Positions 51,038 to 60,653 are shown, counted from the stretch's first letter. The stretch is DNA of 64,000 nt from Candidatus Limimonas egerieequi (GCA_018064455.1 JAGHVH010000010.1:124001-188000), one strand, 5' to 3'. Made by a program: numbers and translations. The notes: generated from the letters alone by a model not told the origin.

Positions 51038-52462
51038 CTAAAATCTAAAGTACAAGAATGGATTGTATGATGAGCCAACAATAGCTGCTGTGTTTATAAA
51101 GAGCAAAAACAAGCTTGCTACTACCATTGATGCATCACCAATCAATTTATTTGTATTGCCCTTTTCAGTAAACTTCATAAAGTACTTCTTTATAAGCCTT
51201 GATACTGGAGTTACGGCAATAATTGCAAGAACAAAGAATAAGATGTGATTTATCAGCACAGTCTTATCTGTGATATTGGCAAATGGATGATCTCCAACAC
51301 CAACAAGAATTCCAAAGAATGTCTTGAGCCTTGTCATATCATCAAAGTAGAAGAATACCCATCCGATAATGACGGTAAGAAGTGTATAGATGTGGCTAAT
51401 AAAACCTGGAATCTTTTCAAGGACATTACCAAGGAACAATCTCTCAAGCACTATGAGTACATAGTAATAAAGTCCCCAGAGGATAAAATTCCAAGATGCA
51501 CCATGCCAGAGGCCTGTGAATGCCCAGACGATGAGCAAGTTTAATACGTGATGACGTCTGTTGCCACCGAGCGGGATATAGAGATATTCCCTAAAGAATG
51601 TTGTAAGAGAGATGTGCCAACGCTTCCAGAATTCAGATACTGACTTTGCAATATATGGATAGTTAAAGTTCTCTGGATAATCAAAACCAAAGATTTTACC
51701 AAGGCCTATTGCCATATCAGAATACGCTGAGAAGTCGAAATAAATTTGAAGTGTGTAGGAAAGAATTCCTATCCATGCGCCCAAAACTGAGAGTTCTGAG
51801 AAATCACCATCCAGGAACTGTGTTGCCATCTCACCTGCTATGTTGGCAAAGATAGCCTTCTTTGTAAGGCCGATAAGGAAACGAAAAACACCGTCTCCTG
51901 CCTTACGGCCGTTATATGTTCGACTTGTAAGTTGCTTTTCAACATCAACATACTTAACGATAGGACCAGCAATGAGTTGTGGGAACATTGAAACGTAAAG
52001 AAGTAGGTTCCAATATGAGCGCTGAACCTCTGCCTTTTTACGATAAACATCGACAATGTATGTGATTGTTTGGAATGTGTAGAATGAAATACCAATTGGA
52101 AGTGTCAAACCGAGCAGTTTGATATCGGTACCAAATGTCTGGTTAAAGTTGAACGTAAAGAAATCAAAATACTTAAAGATAAAAAGGAACGAGAGTGCGA
52201 CTGTGACTGAGACGCCAAGTGACAATTTTGCAATGGCTGGACGCTCCTCACGGTAGCGTTCCACAAGCAGTGCGCCAAAGTATTCGACACCTGTGCTGAT
52301 GAGCATCAGCACAATCCACTTTGGCTCGCCCCAAGCATAAAAAATAAGCGACATTATGAGCAATACAACATTTTTTTGTTGTATTGTTCTAGCCGCAAAG
52401 AAATATAGGATTAATGTAATGCTAAGAAAAGCATATATGAAAACTAGGCTTGAAAATACCAA
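51038..52462 (-). CDS. MBOAT-family O-acyltransferase (AlgI/DltB-like)
   Basis: A 474-aa polytopic membrane enzyme that moves an acyl group across the membrane for O-acetylation of an exopolysaccharide or wall polymer. Signature segments: FWKRWHISLTTFFREYLYIPLGGNRR and the catalytic-His region FTGLWHGASWNFILWGLYY. The start is TTG 52462, with AGGAGAG upstream; no closer ATG fits. It is followed 15 bases later by the short DHHW-like gene. The polymer target is unknown since no glycosyltransferases are near. Confidence 0.92.
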   Translation of the reverse strand: MVFSSLVFIYAFLSITLILYFFAARTIQQKNVVLLIMSLIFYAWGEPKWIVLMLISTGVEYFGALLVERYREERPAIAKLSLGVSVTVALSFLFIFKYFDFFTFNFNQTFGTDIKLLGLTLPIGISFYTFQTITYIVDVYRKKAEVQRSYWNLLLYVSMFPQLIAGPIVKYVDVEKQLTSRTYNGRKAGDGVFRFLIGLTKKAIFANIAGEMATQFLDGDFSELSVLGAWIGILSYTLQIYFDFSAYSDMAIGLGKIFGFDYPENFNYPYIAKSVSEFWKRWHISLTTFFREYLYIPLGGNRRHHVLNLLIVWAFTGLWHGASWNFILWGLYYYVLIVLERLFLGNVLEKIPGFISHIYTLLTVIIGWVFFYFDDMTRLKTFFGILVGVGDHPFANITDKTVLINHILFFVLAIIAVTPVSRLIKKYFMKFTEKGNTNKLIGDASMVVASLFLLFINTAAIVGSSYNPFLYFRF

Positions 52463-52473
52463 GTCACTCTCTC

Positions 52474-52851
52474 CTAAACCGTAATATCGTCTCTTATTTT
52501 TGCAAGTGTCTTCTCACCTATGCCACTTACATTGGTGAGCTGATCAATTGAAGTAAAATTACCAAAGTTTGTTCGATAATCAACAATAGCTTGCGCTTTT
52601 GTTGGGCCTATGCCAGTCAGTGACATAAGTTCCTCAGCACTTGCCGTATTGATATTTACTTTGGCACTTGATAGTGTGACTTCTGGCGTCGTTGTAACGA
52701 CCTCTGTCACACTGCTTGTTGTGCTCAAAGCAGACGTTGATGGCACCACACTTGGTTCCACCGTTGGCTCTGCCGTGAATACATTATAAAGAATAACACC
52801 CGCTAGCAAAATTAATGCTATACCCAATAACACGTTATCTGGACTCTTCAT
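52474..52851 (-). CDS. ComEA-like helix-hairpin-helix DNA-binding protein
   Basis: A 125-aa membrane-anchored protein: one N-terminal helix (LLGIALILLAGVILYNVF, about 8-25), a Ser/Thr/Val-rich linker (about 28-62), and a C-terminal double helix-hairpin-helix (VNINTASAEELMSLTGIGPTKAQAIVDYRTNFGNF...LTNVSGIGEKTLAKIRDDI). This is the ComEA layout, which binds incoming DNA outside the membrane during transformation. No comEC or comFA gene is near, so competence cannot be claimed. Start has AGGGGG upstream. It precedes the MBOAT gene by 11 bases. Confidence 0.88.
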   Translation of the reverse strand: MKSPDNVLLGIALILLAGVILYNVFTAEPTVEPSVVPSTSALSTTSSVTEVVTTTPEVTLSSAKVNINTASAEELMSLTGIGPTKAQAIVDYRTNFGNFTSIDQLTNVSGIGEKTLAKIRDDITV

Positions 52852-52922
52852 CAGAGTTCCCCCTAACGTGTTTAATTTTCGATTAATTGTAACACTAAAC
52901 TATTATAAAAGTAAATTACAAT

Positions 52923-53999
52923 TTATATACAATATAAATTAGTCTCCCAATCTGGAATATAAGGATGATGGCGAAGATAAATCTTATATTCTGGATTGAT
53001 ACAGTGAACCAAAATCGGAAGTGTAAACAGGTCGATAACTCTATGATAACCAGAAACTATCAGTTTTGGTTTGTAATTAGTTAAAGTTCTCGAAAGTCCT
53101 TTCAATGTCTCGTGCTCTGCACCTTCAACATCCATCTTAATGTACGTAGCACGTTCACCTTGAAGCACGCTATCAACATCTATTGTATGAACTACCTCAG
53201 GCTTTGGAGTGTCAGGACTAAAGAGATTGGAATTGCGTCCGCCACCACCTTCAAAGTTCATAACTCTCTCATCGGACCACGATGCTTTATTTAGGAACAC
53301 AGCATCATCAAGTGAGCCCATATTCTCAATCAGCTTTGCGTAGTTCTTGCTATCAGGTTCCAAAGCATAGATTTTCTTGTACTTACCGTGCGTCATAAGG
53401 AGGAACTCCTCCACTGTGTCGCCACGGTAAGCGCCAAGGTCAACATAAACTTCATCGTCATTCAACTTTATAATATTTGAGAAGACTTCATCTCGCTCTG
53501 TCTGGCAATCAAAAAGATAGTCCACTTTGCCAGATATCCTGTATTCAAGTGATTTAACAAAAACATCTCTCGAAAGGTCATCAGCAAGCAAACTATATGT
53601 TTTATTTATCTCTGACTCATACTTTGACAATGTATCCATAGAAAAATAGTCATTGCCAAAAACTGATACACATGGAGCACGAAGTTCATACTCCTTTGAC
53701 ATCTCGCGAATTCTAGTAAGCATATCACGACGAAATACTGCAAAAGCAAGAACTATGACGCAGTCATCATACTTTTGCTTAATATCGTCATATGAGAGCA
53801 GTTTATAGCCACGAAACGTTGCATCTTCTCTAAAGAAGTCATTGCTCATAAATATATCGGATACTTTGATATTATACTTCTCCAAAGTATCCATTATCTT
53901 GTCTGCACCGTTTCCTGTGCCATAAACTACAACAGGCTTACCTACTGATTGTAGGTAAGCCCATAAGTCTATGTTCTCTTTTAATTTGAACGCTAGCAT
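52923..53999 (-). CDS. FkbM-family SAM-dependent methyltransferase
   Basis: A 358-aa protein. The N-terminal 140 residues hold a Rossmann-like nucleotide or sugar-binding region (KPVVVYGTGNGADKIMDTLEKYN). The C-terminal FkbM domain shows VYVDLGAYRGDTVEEFLL, YALEPDSKNYAKLIENM and KMDVEGAEHETLKGLSRTL. These enzymes O-methylate sugars or secondary metabolites. Its ATG overlaps the stop of the IspH-S1 gene (TAATG), so it is coupled to that housekeeping unit even though the function looks accessory. Confidence 0.88.
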   Translation of the reverse strand: MLAFKLKENIDLWAYLQSVGKPVVVYGTGNGADKIMDTLEKYNIKVSDIFMSNDFFREDATFRGYKLLSYDDIKQKYDDCVIVLAFAVFRRDMLTRIREMSKEYELRAPCVSVFGNDYFSMDTLSKYESEINKTYSLLADDLSRDVFVKSLEYRISGKVDYLFDCQTERDEVFSNIIKLNDDEVYVDLGAYRGDTVEEFLLMTHGKYKKIYALEPDSKNYAKLIENMGSLDDAVFLNKASWSDERVMNFEGGGGRNSNLFSPDTPKPEVVHTIDVDSVLQGERATYIKMDVEGAEHETLKGLSRTLTNYKPKLIVSGYHRVIDLFTLPILVHCINPEYKIYLRHHPYIPDWETNLYCI

Positions 54000-56008
54000 T
54001 ATTCCTCTACAGGAGCTTCTTCTGCAGCTGGTTCCTCAGCAGGAGCCTCTTCCTCTACGATCTCTTCCTCAGGAAGAAGAGCACGGATTGAAAGGCTAAC
54101 GCGCTTCTTGTCGTAGTCGATTTCAGTAATCTTTGCTTCTACTTCATCGCCAACCTTAAGAACGTCCTGTGGCTTCTCGATGCGCTTGTTAGCGATCTGT
54201 GAAATATGGATGAGACCATCGATACCATCGATAACGTTAGCGAAAGCACCAAACGCTGTCATACCAACGATCTTTGCCTTAACAACATCGTCAACAGCAT
54301 ATGTCTTCTTAAGGATTGCCCATGGGTTATCCTCATCCTTCTTGTAACCAAGAGAAATCTTGTTGTTATCAAGAGCCTTGATGAATACTTCTACTGTATC
54401 ACCAACATTGAGAATCTCTGATGGATGCTTAATGCGCTTCCATGAAAGCTCTGAAATGTGAATCATGCCGTCTACGCCACCGATGTCTACGAATGCACCG
54501 TAGTTTGTGAGTGACTTAACAACACCTGTGTATACCTGGCCAACTTCTGCCTGCTCCCAGAACTTCTCCTGAGCCTCACGGCGAGCTGATGAAGCCTGTG
54601 CCTTGATTGAACCAACAGCACGTCTTCTCTGCTTGTTAACCTCAATAATCTTGAATGAAACCTTTGTTTTAAGGAGAGCGTCCATTGGCTCGTCCTTAGC
54701 AACACCTGAGAGTGAACCAGGAATAAATACGCGAACACCCTTTTGAGTTGTTGCGATGATACCGCCCTTGATGATATCAGTAACGGTACCCTCTATCATC
54801 TCGCCAGACTCAATTGCAGCTTCGAGCTCATCCCATGAGTTAGCGCTATCAAAACGCTTCTTTGAGCACATGATTGTGCCCTCAGCGTCATTAGTCTTCA
54901 TAATAACAACGTTGATCTCGTCGCCAACCTTAGCTTCGTCAGCTGGGTTTGCATTTGGATCAAAACTCCACTCGTTATATGAAATATAACCGGTCTGCTT
55001 CCTTCCTATATCAATCTGAACCTCAGTTGGTGTGATGCCTACGATAACACCCTTCACCTTCTGATCAGTACTCATGTTGCTTAATGATTCTTCGAGTAAA
55101 GCCTCAAAATCCTCAGCATCATTTACAATTTTGTTTTCTACTTCAGACATAGCCTCAAGTACCTCCTTTATAATCACGGTTGGCGTAGACGCCCCCGCAG
55201 TGACACCGATGGTGCTTGAACCAGAGAGGAAGTTTCCGTTTAGTTCCTTTGCCGATTCGATAAGACAGGTTTTACAGTTCTCTTTGCAGATATTGTAAAG
55301 CTTAACTGTGTTTGAAGAATGCGTTGAGCCAATAACGACCATGGCATCGCATTTCTCAGAAAGGCGCCCTGCCTCTATTTGCCTTTCCTCGGTAGCCTTA
55401 CATATTGTATCAAAAATAATAGGGTTTGTACATAATAATTTTATCTTTTTTAGACACTTGTCCCATTCATTCATTGAGAATGTGGTTTGGCTGACAACAT
55501 AAACCTGATTTTCGCTTATAATACTAGCATTTTCAGCAATTGTTTTTTCAAGCGTTTCAGAGTTATCGAACACAAAGCGCTTTGCTGTGCAAAACCCCAT
55601 AATTCCTATAACTTCAGGGTGTTTTGGGTTCCCCGCAATTAAGACCACTGAACCCTCAGTTGGTATTTCACTGACGATTTTATGAATCTTGGAAACGAAA
55701 GGACATGTACAGTCAATGTAGTTAATTTTACGTTTCTCAAAATCGTCATAAACCTCTTTTGGGACACCATGAGCTCTGATGATTACATTAGCTCCATCTG
55801 GAATAAGCTTGTAATCATCCTCTATTTTTACACCGCGTTTGGCGTATGACTCATTGATTAAGTTGTTATGTATGAGTTCACCAAGGCAATAAACACTTTC
55901 CAGATTATGTTCTTTTGCAAAATCTAGTGCCAAGCGTAATGCCCTATCTACTCCAAAGCAAAATCCAGCAGATTTTGCAAGGATTATTTCGCGCCGTCCT
56001 TGTCCCAT
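53999..56008 (-). CDS. ispH: 4-hydroxy-3-methylbut-2-enyl diphosphate reductase fused to S1 domains
   Basis: A 669-aa fusion. Residues 1-about 285 are IspH, the last enzyme of the MEP isoprenoid pathway, with the three 4Fe-4S cysteines in GFCFGVDRA, IDCTCPFV and FDTICKATEERQ. Residues about 310-650 carry four S1 RNA-binding domains (for example GAFVDIGGVDGMIHISELSWKR), then a Glu/Ala-rich tail. This fusion is known from Clostridia, where the S1 part probably acts like ribosomal protein S1. ATG 56008 overlaps the end of plsC and has AGGTGA upstream. Confidence 0.95.
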   Translation of the reverse strand: MGQGRREIILAKSAGFCFGVDRALRLALDFAKEHNLESVYCLGELIHNNLINESYAKRGVKIEDDYKLIPDGANVIIRAHGVPKEVYDDFEKRKINYIDCTCPFVSKIHKIVSEIPTEGSVVLIAGNPKHPEVIGIMGFCTAKRFVFDNSETLEKTIAENASIISENQVYVVSQTTFSMNEWDKCLKKIKLLCTNPIIFDTICKATEERQIEAGRLSEKCDAMVVIGSTHSSNTVKLYNICKENCKTCLIESAKELNGNFLSGSSTIGVTAGASTPTVIIKEVLEAMSEVENKIVNDAEDFEALLEESLSNMSTDQKVKGVIVGITPTEVQIDIGRKQTGYISYNEWSFDPNANPADEAKVGDEINVVIMKTNDAEGTIMCSKKRFDSANSWDELEAAIESGEMIEGTVTDIIKGGIIATTQKGVRVFIPGSLSGVAKDEPMDALLKTKVSFKIIEVNKQRRRAVGSIKAQASSARREAQEKFWEQAEVGQVYTGVVKSLTNYGAFVDIGGVDGMIHISELSWKRIKHPSEILNVGDTVEVFIKALDNNKISLGYKKDEDNPWAILKKTYAVDDVVKAKIVGMTAFGAFANVIDGIDGLIHISQIANKRIEKPQDVLKVGDEVEAKITEIDYDKKRVSLSIRALLPEEEIVEEEAPAEEPAAEEAPVEE

Positions 56009-56709
56009 AATTCACCTATTTTGTCCATTATAAGTTGGGTTGCTGACCTGAGTTCTTTTGATTTTGGCTTATCACCAAGGCCTAACTCCTCATAAGGAAT
56101 AACCTCGCCAAAACGAATTACGTACTTATCCTTCTTTCTACCCTCGCCCTCTGGGCTCCTGTAGATTGAAACAGGTACTACATCAGATTTGGTCTCACGA
56201 GCAAGGAGCGCAATGCCACCCTTTGCTTCTCCAGGACGCTTTCTCTCCTTGTCTCTTGTTCCCTGTGGGAATACAAGAAGAATCTGATCGTTATCGACGA
56301 TTTTCTTTGAATACTCAAGTGACTTTCTGTCAGATGTACCACGCTTTACTGGGAAACCACCAAAATACATAAGTGGAATTTTTACATAGAACACGTGGAA
56401 GAATTCCTCTTTTGCCATAAAACGCATTGTTCTCATATGACCCTTGTTTTGAAGGCAGTATGTGATAGCGATAGGATCAAGTCCTGCTACGTGGTTTGCA
56501 GCCAAAAGAAGACCGCCTTCCTTTGGAACATTTTCAGCACCATAAAATTCAATATCAAACTTGAATTTTACAACTGCTTTTGCTACTGGGTACCAAGCTT
56601 TGTAAAAGAAGGCACTGTGTTCAACAAGTGGCTTGTCCCAATTGTAGTTATATTCATTTTCATTGTAAAAATGAAGTCTATCTTTGTTTGTAACAATTTG
56701 CTCAGCCAT
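55984..56709 (-). CDS. plsC: 1-acyl-sn-glycerol-3-phosphate acyltransferase (PlsC-like)
   Basis: A 241-aa acyltransferase with the catalytic NH-x4-D motif (NHVAGLDP, about residue 71), the FGGFPVKRG substrate block and VFPQGTRDKERKRPGEAKGG. It makes phosphatidic acid from lysophosphatidic acid at the membrane. It overlaps cmk by eight bases upstream and ispH by 25 bases downstream, the conserved cmk-plsC-ispH/S1 order of Clostridia. Start ATG has AAAGGAG. Confidence 0.93.
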   Translation of the reverse strand: MAEQIVTNKDRLHFYNENEYNYNWDKPLVEHSAFFYKAWYPVAKAVVKFKFDIEFYGAENVPKEGGLLLAANHVAGLDPIAITYCLQNKGHMRTMRFMAKEEFFHVFYVKIPLMYFGGFPVKRGTSDRKSLEYSKKIVDNDQILLVFPQGTRDKERKRPGEAKGGIALLARETKSDVVPVSIYRSPEGEGRKKDKYVIRFGEVIPYEELGLGDKPKSKELRSATQLIMDKIGELWDKDGAK

Positions 56710-57370
56710 CGATTTTCTCCTTTACCATCTCGATTAATTTATTTTTAACCTCATCGAATGACAAATCACTTGTATCGAATAAAATAGCATCTTCTGCCTG
56801 CTTAAGAGGCGCTATTTCACGATGAGAGTCCTGATAGTCACGTTTGTTGAGTTCATCAAGTATTTCAGAATACTTTACGTCCTCACCCTTTGCTTTGAGT
56901 TCATCAAAACGACGCTGAGCTCTTGTCTCTGGAGATGCTGTCATAAAGAGTTTTAAGTCAGCATTTGGAAGGACAACAGAGCCAATATCGCGTCCATCCA
57001 TAAGGCAGTTGTTCTCCTCTGCAATCTTACGCTGAAGGTCAAAAAGGAATTGACGTACAGCAGGTATTGCAGAGACGTTTGAAGCTGCCATAGAAGCCTC
57101 TGGAAGACGAATAGCAGTTGATACATCCTCACCGTTTAGCATAACGCGTTGCTCGCCATCTATAAAAGACAATGAAACGTCAGTTTCATCAAGCATTTTT
57201 ACTATTCCATCAATATTTCTTGTGTCGATACCATGGCGAAGCGCGTTAAGGCCTACTGCACGGTAGAGCGCTCCAGTATCAACGTAGATAAAGCCAAGCT
57301 CTGCCGCAACCGCACGAGCAATTGTGCTCTTGCCTGCGCCGCCTGGGCCATCGATAGCAATGTTAATCAT
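56702..57370 (-). CDS. cmk: Cytidylate kinase
   Basis: A 222-aa kinase that phosphorylates CMP and dCMP. Seen: P-loop IDGPGGAGKST at the N-terminus, the FIYVDTGALYRAVGL substrate segment and CLMDGRDIGSVVLPNADLKLFMTAS. The track begins seven codons early; ATG 57370 has AAAAGGAG upstream. It is coupled to plsC downstream and follows the BaiN-like gene by 13 bases. Confidence 0.96.
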   Translation of the reverse strand: MINIAIDGPGGAGKSTIARAVAAELGFIYVDTGALYRAVGLNALRHGIDTRNIDGIVKMLDETDVSLSFIDGEQRVMLNGEDVSTAIRLPEASMAASNVSAIPAVRQFLFDLQRKIAEENNCLMDGRDIGSVVLPNADLKLFMTASPETRAQRRFDELKAKGEDVKYSEILDELNKRDYQDSHREIAPLKQAEDAILFDTSDLSFDEVKNKLIEMVKEKIDG

Positions 57371-57383
57371 AATAAATCTCCTT

Positions 57384-58613
57384 TTATACACTTTGGCCAG
57401 CCAAATAGCCAGTAGAAAAAGCTATTTGAAGGTTAAAGCCACCAGTGTAAGCATCTACATCTATAATTTCACCTGCGAAGAAAAGACCGTTTACGAGTTT
57501 TGACTCCATAGTTTTTGGATTAATCTCACGCGTGTCAATTCCGCCAGATGTAATAATTGCTTCATTAATCGGTCTAAATTTTGAAAGAGGCACCTCAAAG
57601 TTTTTCAAGGTATAGACCAGTGCATGCCTCTCCTGCTTAGTAAGCTGATTGACCTTCTTTTGAGGGTCTACGCCACATTTTTCAACAACAACAGGGATCA
57701 TCTTTGATGGTAAAAGTCCACCAAGAGAGTTTTGAAAATCCTTGTTTTGCTGTTCAAGAAAATCACGCTGTACTCTAAAGTCAAGTTGCTCTTCCAAAAG
57801 GGCCGGTTTTAGGTCAATAAGCAAAGTGTATTGGCCATCAATCATGCGCCTTATGTGAGAACTAGCGCTTAAAATAATTGGACCCGAGACACCAAAGTGA
57901 GTAAACAGCATCTCGCCAAAATCCTTGTAAATAACCTTGCCTGTCTTGGTTTCAGCAACCTTAATCTCAACGTTCTTAAGAGAGAGACCCTGCATTGCTT
58001 TGCAGCATGGGTCACTCGACTCAATTGGTACAAGTGAAGGATTTAAGTCAACAATTGTGTGACCAAGGTCACGTGCCATGTTATAGCCATCACCAGTTGA
58101 ACCAGTTGCAGTGTAGGACATTCCACCAGTAGCAAGGATTACCCTGTCACACTTAAATTCACGGCCGTCATCAGTTGTAATGCCAGTAACTGAGTCATCA
58201 TCAACATTAATTGATGACACACGAGCGCAAACTTGTTTTACATGGCACTGCTTTAAATACTTGGCAAGCGCGTCAACTATGTCAACTGACTTGTCAGAAA
58301 CTGGGAATACGCGATTGCCACGCTCAACTTTGAGTGGAACGCCGAGCTCCTCAAAGAGGTCCATGGTGTCATAGGTCATAAACTGTGAAAGGGCGCTAAA
58401 TAAAAAGCGACCGTTCACAGGGACCTGATCAATTACCTCTTTGGGATCCGTGACGGCGTTCGTCACATTACAGCGGCCCTTGCCCGTTATCATGAGCTTG
58501 CGACCTATCCTTGTGTTGCGCTCAATCAAGGTCACGTCATGACCATTCTTTGATGCAACACAAGCTGCAAGCACACCGGCCGGTCCGCCGCCTATGACTA
58601 CAACATTACTCAT
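57384..58613 (-). CDS. BaiN/HI0933-family FAD-dependent oxidoreductase
   Basis: A 409-aa flavoprotein with the N-terminal dinucleotide fold VVVIGGGPAGVLAACVASKNGHDVTLIE, GKGRCNVTN, and the C-terminal GGIDTREINPKTMESKLVNGLFFAGEIIDVDAYTGGFNLQIAFSTGYLAG block of the YhiN/HI0933 family. The family includes BaiN, proposed in bile-acid 7-dehydroxylation, but it is widespread and the general function is unsettled; no bai genes are nearby. It overlaps the RpiR regulator gene by eight bases. Confidence 0.9.
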   Translation of the reverse strand: MSNVVVIGGGPAGVLAACVASKNGHDVTLIERNTRIGRKLMITGKGRCNVTNAVTDPKEVIDQVPVNGRFLFSALSQFMTYDTMDLFEELGVPLKVERGNRVFPVSDKSVDIVDALAKYLKQCHVKQVCARVSSINVDDDSVTGITTDDGREFKCDRVILATGGMSYTATGSTGDGYNMARDLGHTIVDLNPSLVPIESSDPCCKAMQGLSLKNVEIKVAETKTGKVIYKDFGEMLFTHFGVSGPIILSASSHIRRMIDGQYTLLIDLKPALLEEQLDFRVQRDFLEQQNKDFQNSLGGLLPSKMIPVVVEKCGVDPQKKVNQLTKQERHALVYTLKNFEVPLSKFRPINEAIITSGGIDTREINPKTMESKLVNGLFFAGEIIDVDAYTGGFNLQIAFSTGYLAGQSV

Positions 58614-59481
58614 TTATAATGTCCTCTGACTTTTCATAAACATCGTACTTGTCCCAGACATTCTCAAGCTCTGCGAATCTCTCAAGGACATCATCACGCT
58701 TCTCCATTGTAGCCTCTACAATGAGAGCGTTAATAAGACTAAGTGGAGCAACAAGCGAATCCATAAATGATGCCATATTGCTCTTGGCTGTTAAAACATA
58801 ATTTGAAAGTGGAGCAATTGGAGAAGAATGGCTATCAGTGATAGCAATAATCTTGGCTCCCTTTTCCTTAGCATACTCAAGTGTTTTAACAACTTGCTTT
58901 GAGTAGCGTGGGAAACTTATAGCAATACATACGTCGCCCTTTTTAATCTTGAAAATCTGTTCAAATTCCTCTGATGAACTTGCAGATGTGATTAGGACAA
59001 CGTTGTCATAGACCATCTTGAAATAGAAGTAGATAAAGTTTGCAAGTGGTGCGGTACTTCTAACACCCAAGATGTATATTTTATCAGCATTATTGATTGC
59101 CTTAGCGGCATTTTTGAAATCCTCTCTTGAAACATTCTCAAGAGTTTCCTTAATTGAGGCACGGTCGCCACGAAGTACTTTATCAAGCACATCCTCGTCA
59201 ACCATTTTAAGGCTTGCAATCTCCATACGTTGGAGAGTTGTAAGCTTACCCTTTATATCCTCTTGAAGGGCATCCTGAAATTCAGGATACCCCTCAAAGC
59301 CAAGTTGTGCCGCGAATCTTACAACAGTAGATTCGCTTATGTCTGTTTCCGCGCCAAGCCTTGCTGCCGTGTAATACGCAGCTTTCTCATAATTGTTGAT
59401 TATGAAATCAGCAATTTTTTTATGGCTTTTGGAAAGATCTGGATAAATTTCTTCGATATGACCAAGTAAAGTTTTACTCAT
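58606..59481 (-). CDS. MurR/RpiR-family transcriptional regulator
   Basis: A 291-aa regulator with an N-terminal RpiR helix-turn-helix (SKSHKKIADFIINNYEKAAYYTAARLGAETDISESTVVRFAAQLGFEGYPEFQDAL) and a C-terminal SIS sugar-phosphate-binding domain (NADKIYILGVRSTAPLANFIYFYF, AITDSHSSPIAPLSNYVL). Such proteins sense phosphosugars. Its usual sugar-use target genes are not adjacent, so its regulon lies elsewhere or includes the downstream oxidoreductase. The ribosome binding site is weak (GTGGTG). Confidence 0.9.
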   Translation of the reverse strand: MSKTLLGHIEEIYPDLSKSHKKIADFIINNYEKAAYYTAARLGAETDISESTVVRFAAQLGFEGYPEFQDALQEDIKGKLTTLQRMEIASLKMVDEDVLDKVLRGDRASIKETLENVSREDFKNAAKAINNADKIYILGVRSTAPLANFIYFYFKMVYDNVVLITSASSSEEFEQIFKIKKGDVCIAISFPRYSKQVVKTLEYAKEKGAKIIAITDSHSSPIAPLSNYVLTAKSNMASFMDSLVAPLSLINALIVEATMEKRDDVLERFAELENVWDKYDVYEKSEDIINE

Positions 59482-59498
59482 GTCACAGCACCACTTTT

Positions 59499-60101
59499 CT
59501 ATTCGTCTTTGACGTCTTTTACGTCATTTGTGATGTCGATTACATCACCTTTATCTGCAAGCTTTGCATTCTTCTTTTCTGCAAAACTTGGGTTGTTTTT
59601 AATATAAATCTTCTTGGCTGCTGTGTATACAACAGGAACAATAATAAGGCCAAGTGCACTACCGAGTGTTCCAGGGAATACAATATAGCCAATAACAGCA
59701 CATACAAGTTCCTCTACTGGGCTTACGCCAAGTGACTTACCACGAATGAATGGCTCAATAATCTGCTTAATAAGCATGATTACAAGATAAACGATAAGGA
59801 TTGCAAGGCCAACCTTCTTCTCCTCTGAGAAAATTGTTGCAAGAGCGGCCCATGGAAGCATAGTGATGCTAATACCAAGCACAGGAACTGCATCAATAAT
59901 AGCAATTGCAAGTGCAATGAATGGAATCAAAACATCCCATGCAACACCATCATTAAACTTTTTCTCACAAATGATGTCTGCTACAAAAAGTCCAACAAGC
60001 AAAAGCACAAATGTGATTGCTGAAAGTTTAACCTGTGATTTAATCCAATCCTTGCCACTGCTTTTTGCATCGGCAAAGAACTCTGACAAACTTTGATACA
60101 T
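59499..60101 (-). CDS. AI-2E-family transporter-like protein, half length
   Basis: A 200-aa membrane protein matching the C-terminal half of the AI-2E/YtvI permease family: AIIDAVPVLGISITMLPWAA, ILIVYLVIMLIKQIIEPFIRGKSLGVSPVEEL and GTLGSALGLIIVPV. Typical members are about 350 aa; the first helices are missing and the protein starts with a short amphipathic stretch and one helix (ITFVLLLVGLFVADII). The start has GAGGACA upstream, so the short form is probably real. Function unknown. Confidence 0.65.
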   Translation of the reverse strand: MYQSLSEFFADAKSSGKDWIKSQVKLSAITFVLLLVGLFVADIICEKKFNDGVAWDVLIPFIALAIAIIDAVPVLGISITMLPWAALATIFSEEKKVGLAILIVYLVIMLIKQIIEPFIRGKSLGVSPVEELVCAVIGYIVFPGTLGSALGLIIVPVVYTAAKKIYIKNNPSFAEKKNAKLADKGDVIDITNDVKDVKDE

Positions 60102-60113
60102 AATTTGTCCTCC

Positions 60114-60653
60114 TCAAAATTTAAAAGTCTTGTTCACACGGTCATGCCAAGACCTGTTATAGATTATCGTTAAGTTTCGAACTACGATGTCATAGAAAAC
60201 GAATGTGACATTTCCAAGTCCTAGCAAGAAGAGATTGGTATATTTTCCAAACTCCTCCATCTCCTCAATTGGAATTGCGAAAACATAGATAATGAGAAGA
60301 TAGCCCAAAACTACAGAAACATTGAATATCAAGAACCTTAAAATAATATTTAAAGCCTTATTTTTTACACGGTCATTAACAATGACACGGATTATTGGAT
60401 AGTAACCAAAGAAAAATGCATACATAACCGCTGATTCCTTATCAGCTATTACGAGCAAAGATAAAACAGATACTGCAAAATAGATATATGCAGACCACTT
60501 AAGCTCTACTTCCTCTACAGTTACTATCAGTAAAAGTCCCGCAAAAGCAGGTACAACATAAGTCATAAAAGGAATGAGTGAAGACAGAAACATAAACATA
60601 ACAGAAAGCGCTGTAACAATTCCGCCAAGGGCAGTGAGCTTTGTGCTTTTCAC
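60114..60653 (-). CDS. Small multi-pass membrane protein, ECF S-component-like
   Basis: A 179-aa protein with five or six helices (LTALGGIVTALSVMFMFLSSLIPFMTYVVPAFAGLLLIVTVEE at the start) and a FFFGYYPIIRVIVNDR segment. The opening resembles S components of ECF vitamin transporters, but no ligand can be named. The track begins at GTG 60662, one base after GGAG; GTG 60653, eight bases after it, is more likely. It precedes the half-length AI-2E-like gene by 12 bases and is probably co-transcribed. Confidence 0.6.
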   Translation of the reverse strand: MKSTKLTALGGIVTALSVMFMFLSSLIPFMTYVVPAFAGLLLIVTVEEVELKWSAYIYFAVSVLSLLVIADKESAVMYAFFFGYYPIIRVIVNDRVKNKALNIILRFLIFNVSVVLGYLLIIYVFAIPIEEMEEFGKYTNLFLLGLGNVTFVFYDIVVRNLTIIYNRSWHDRVNKTFKF

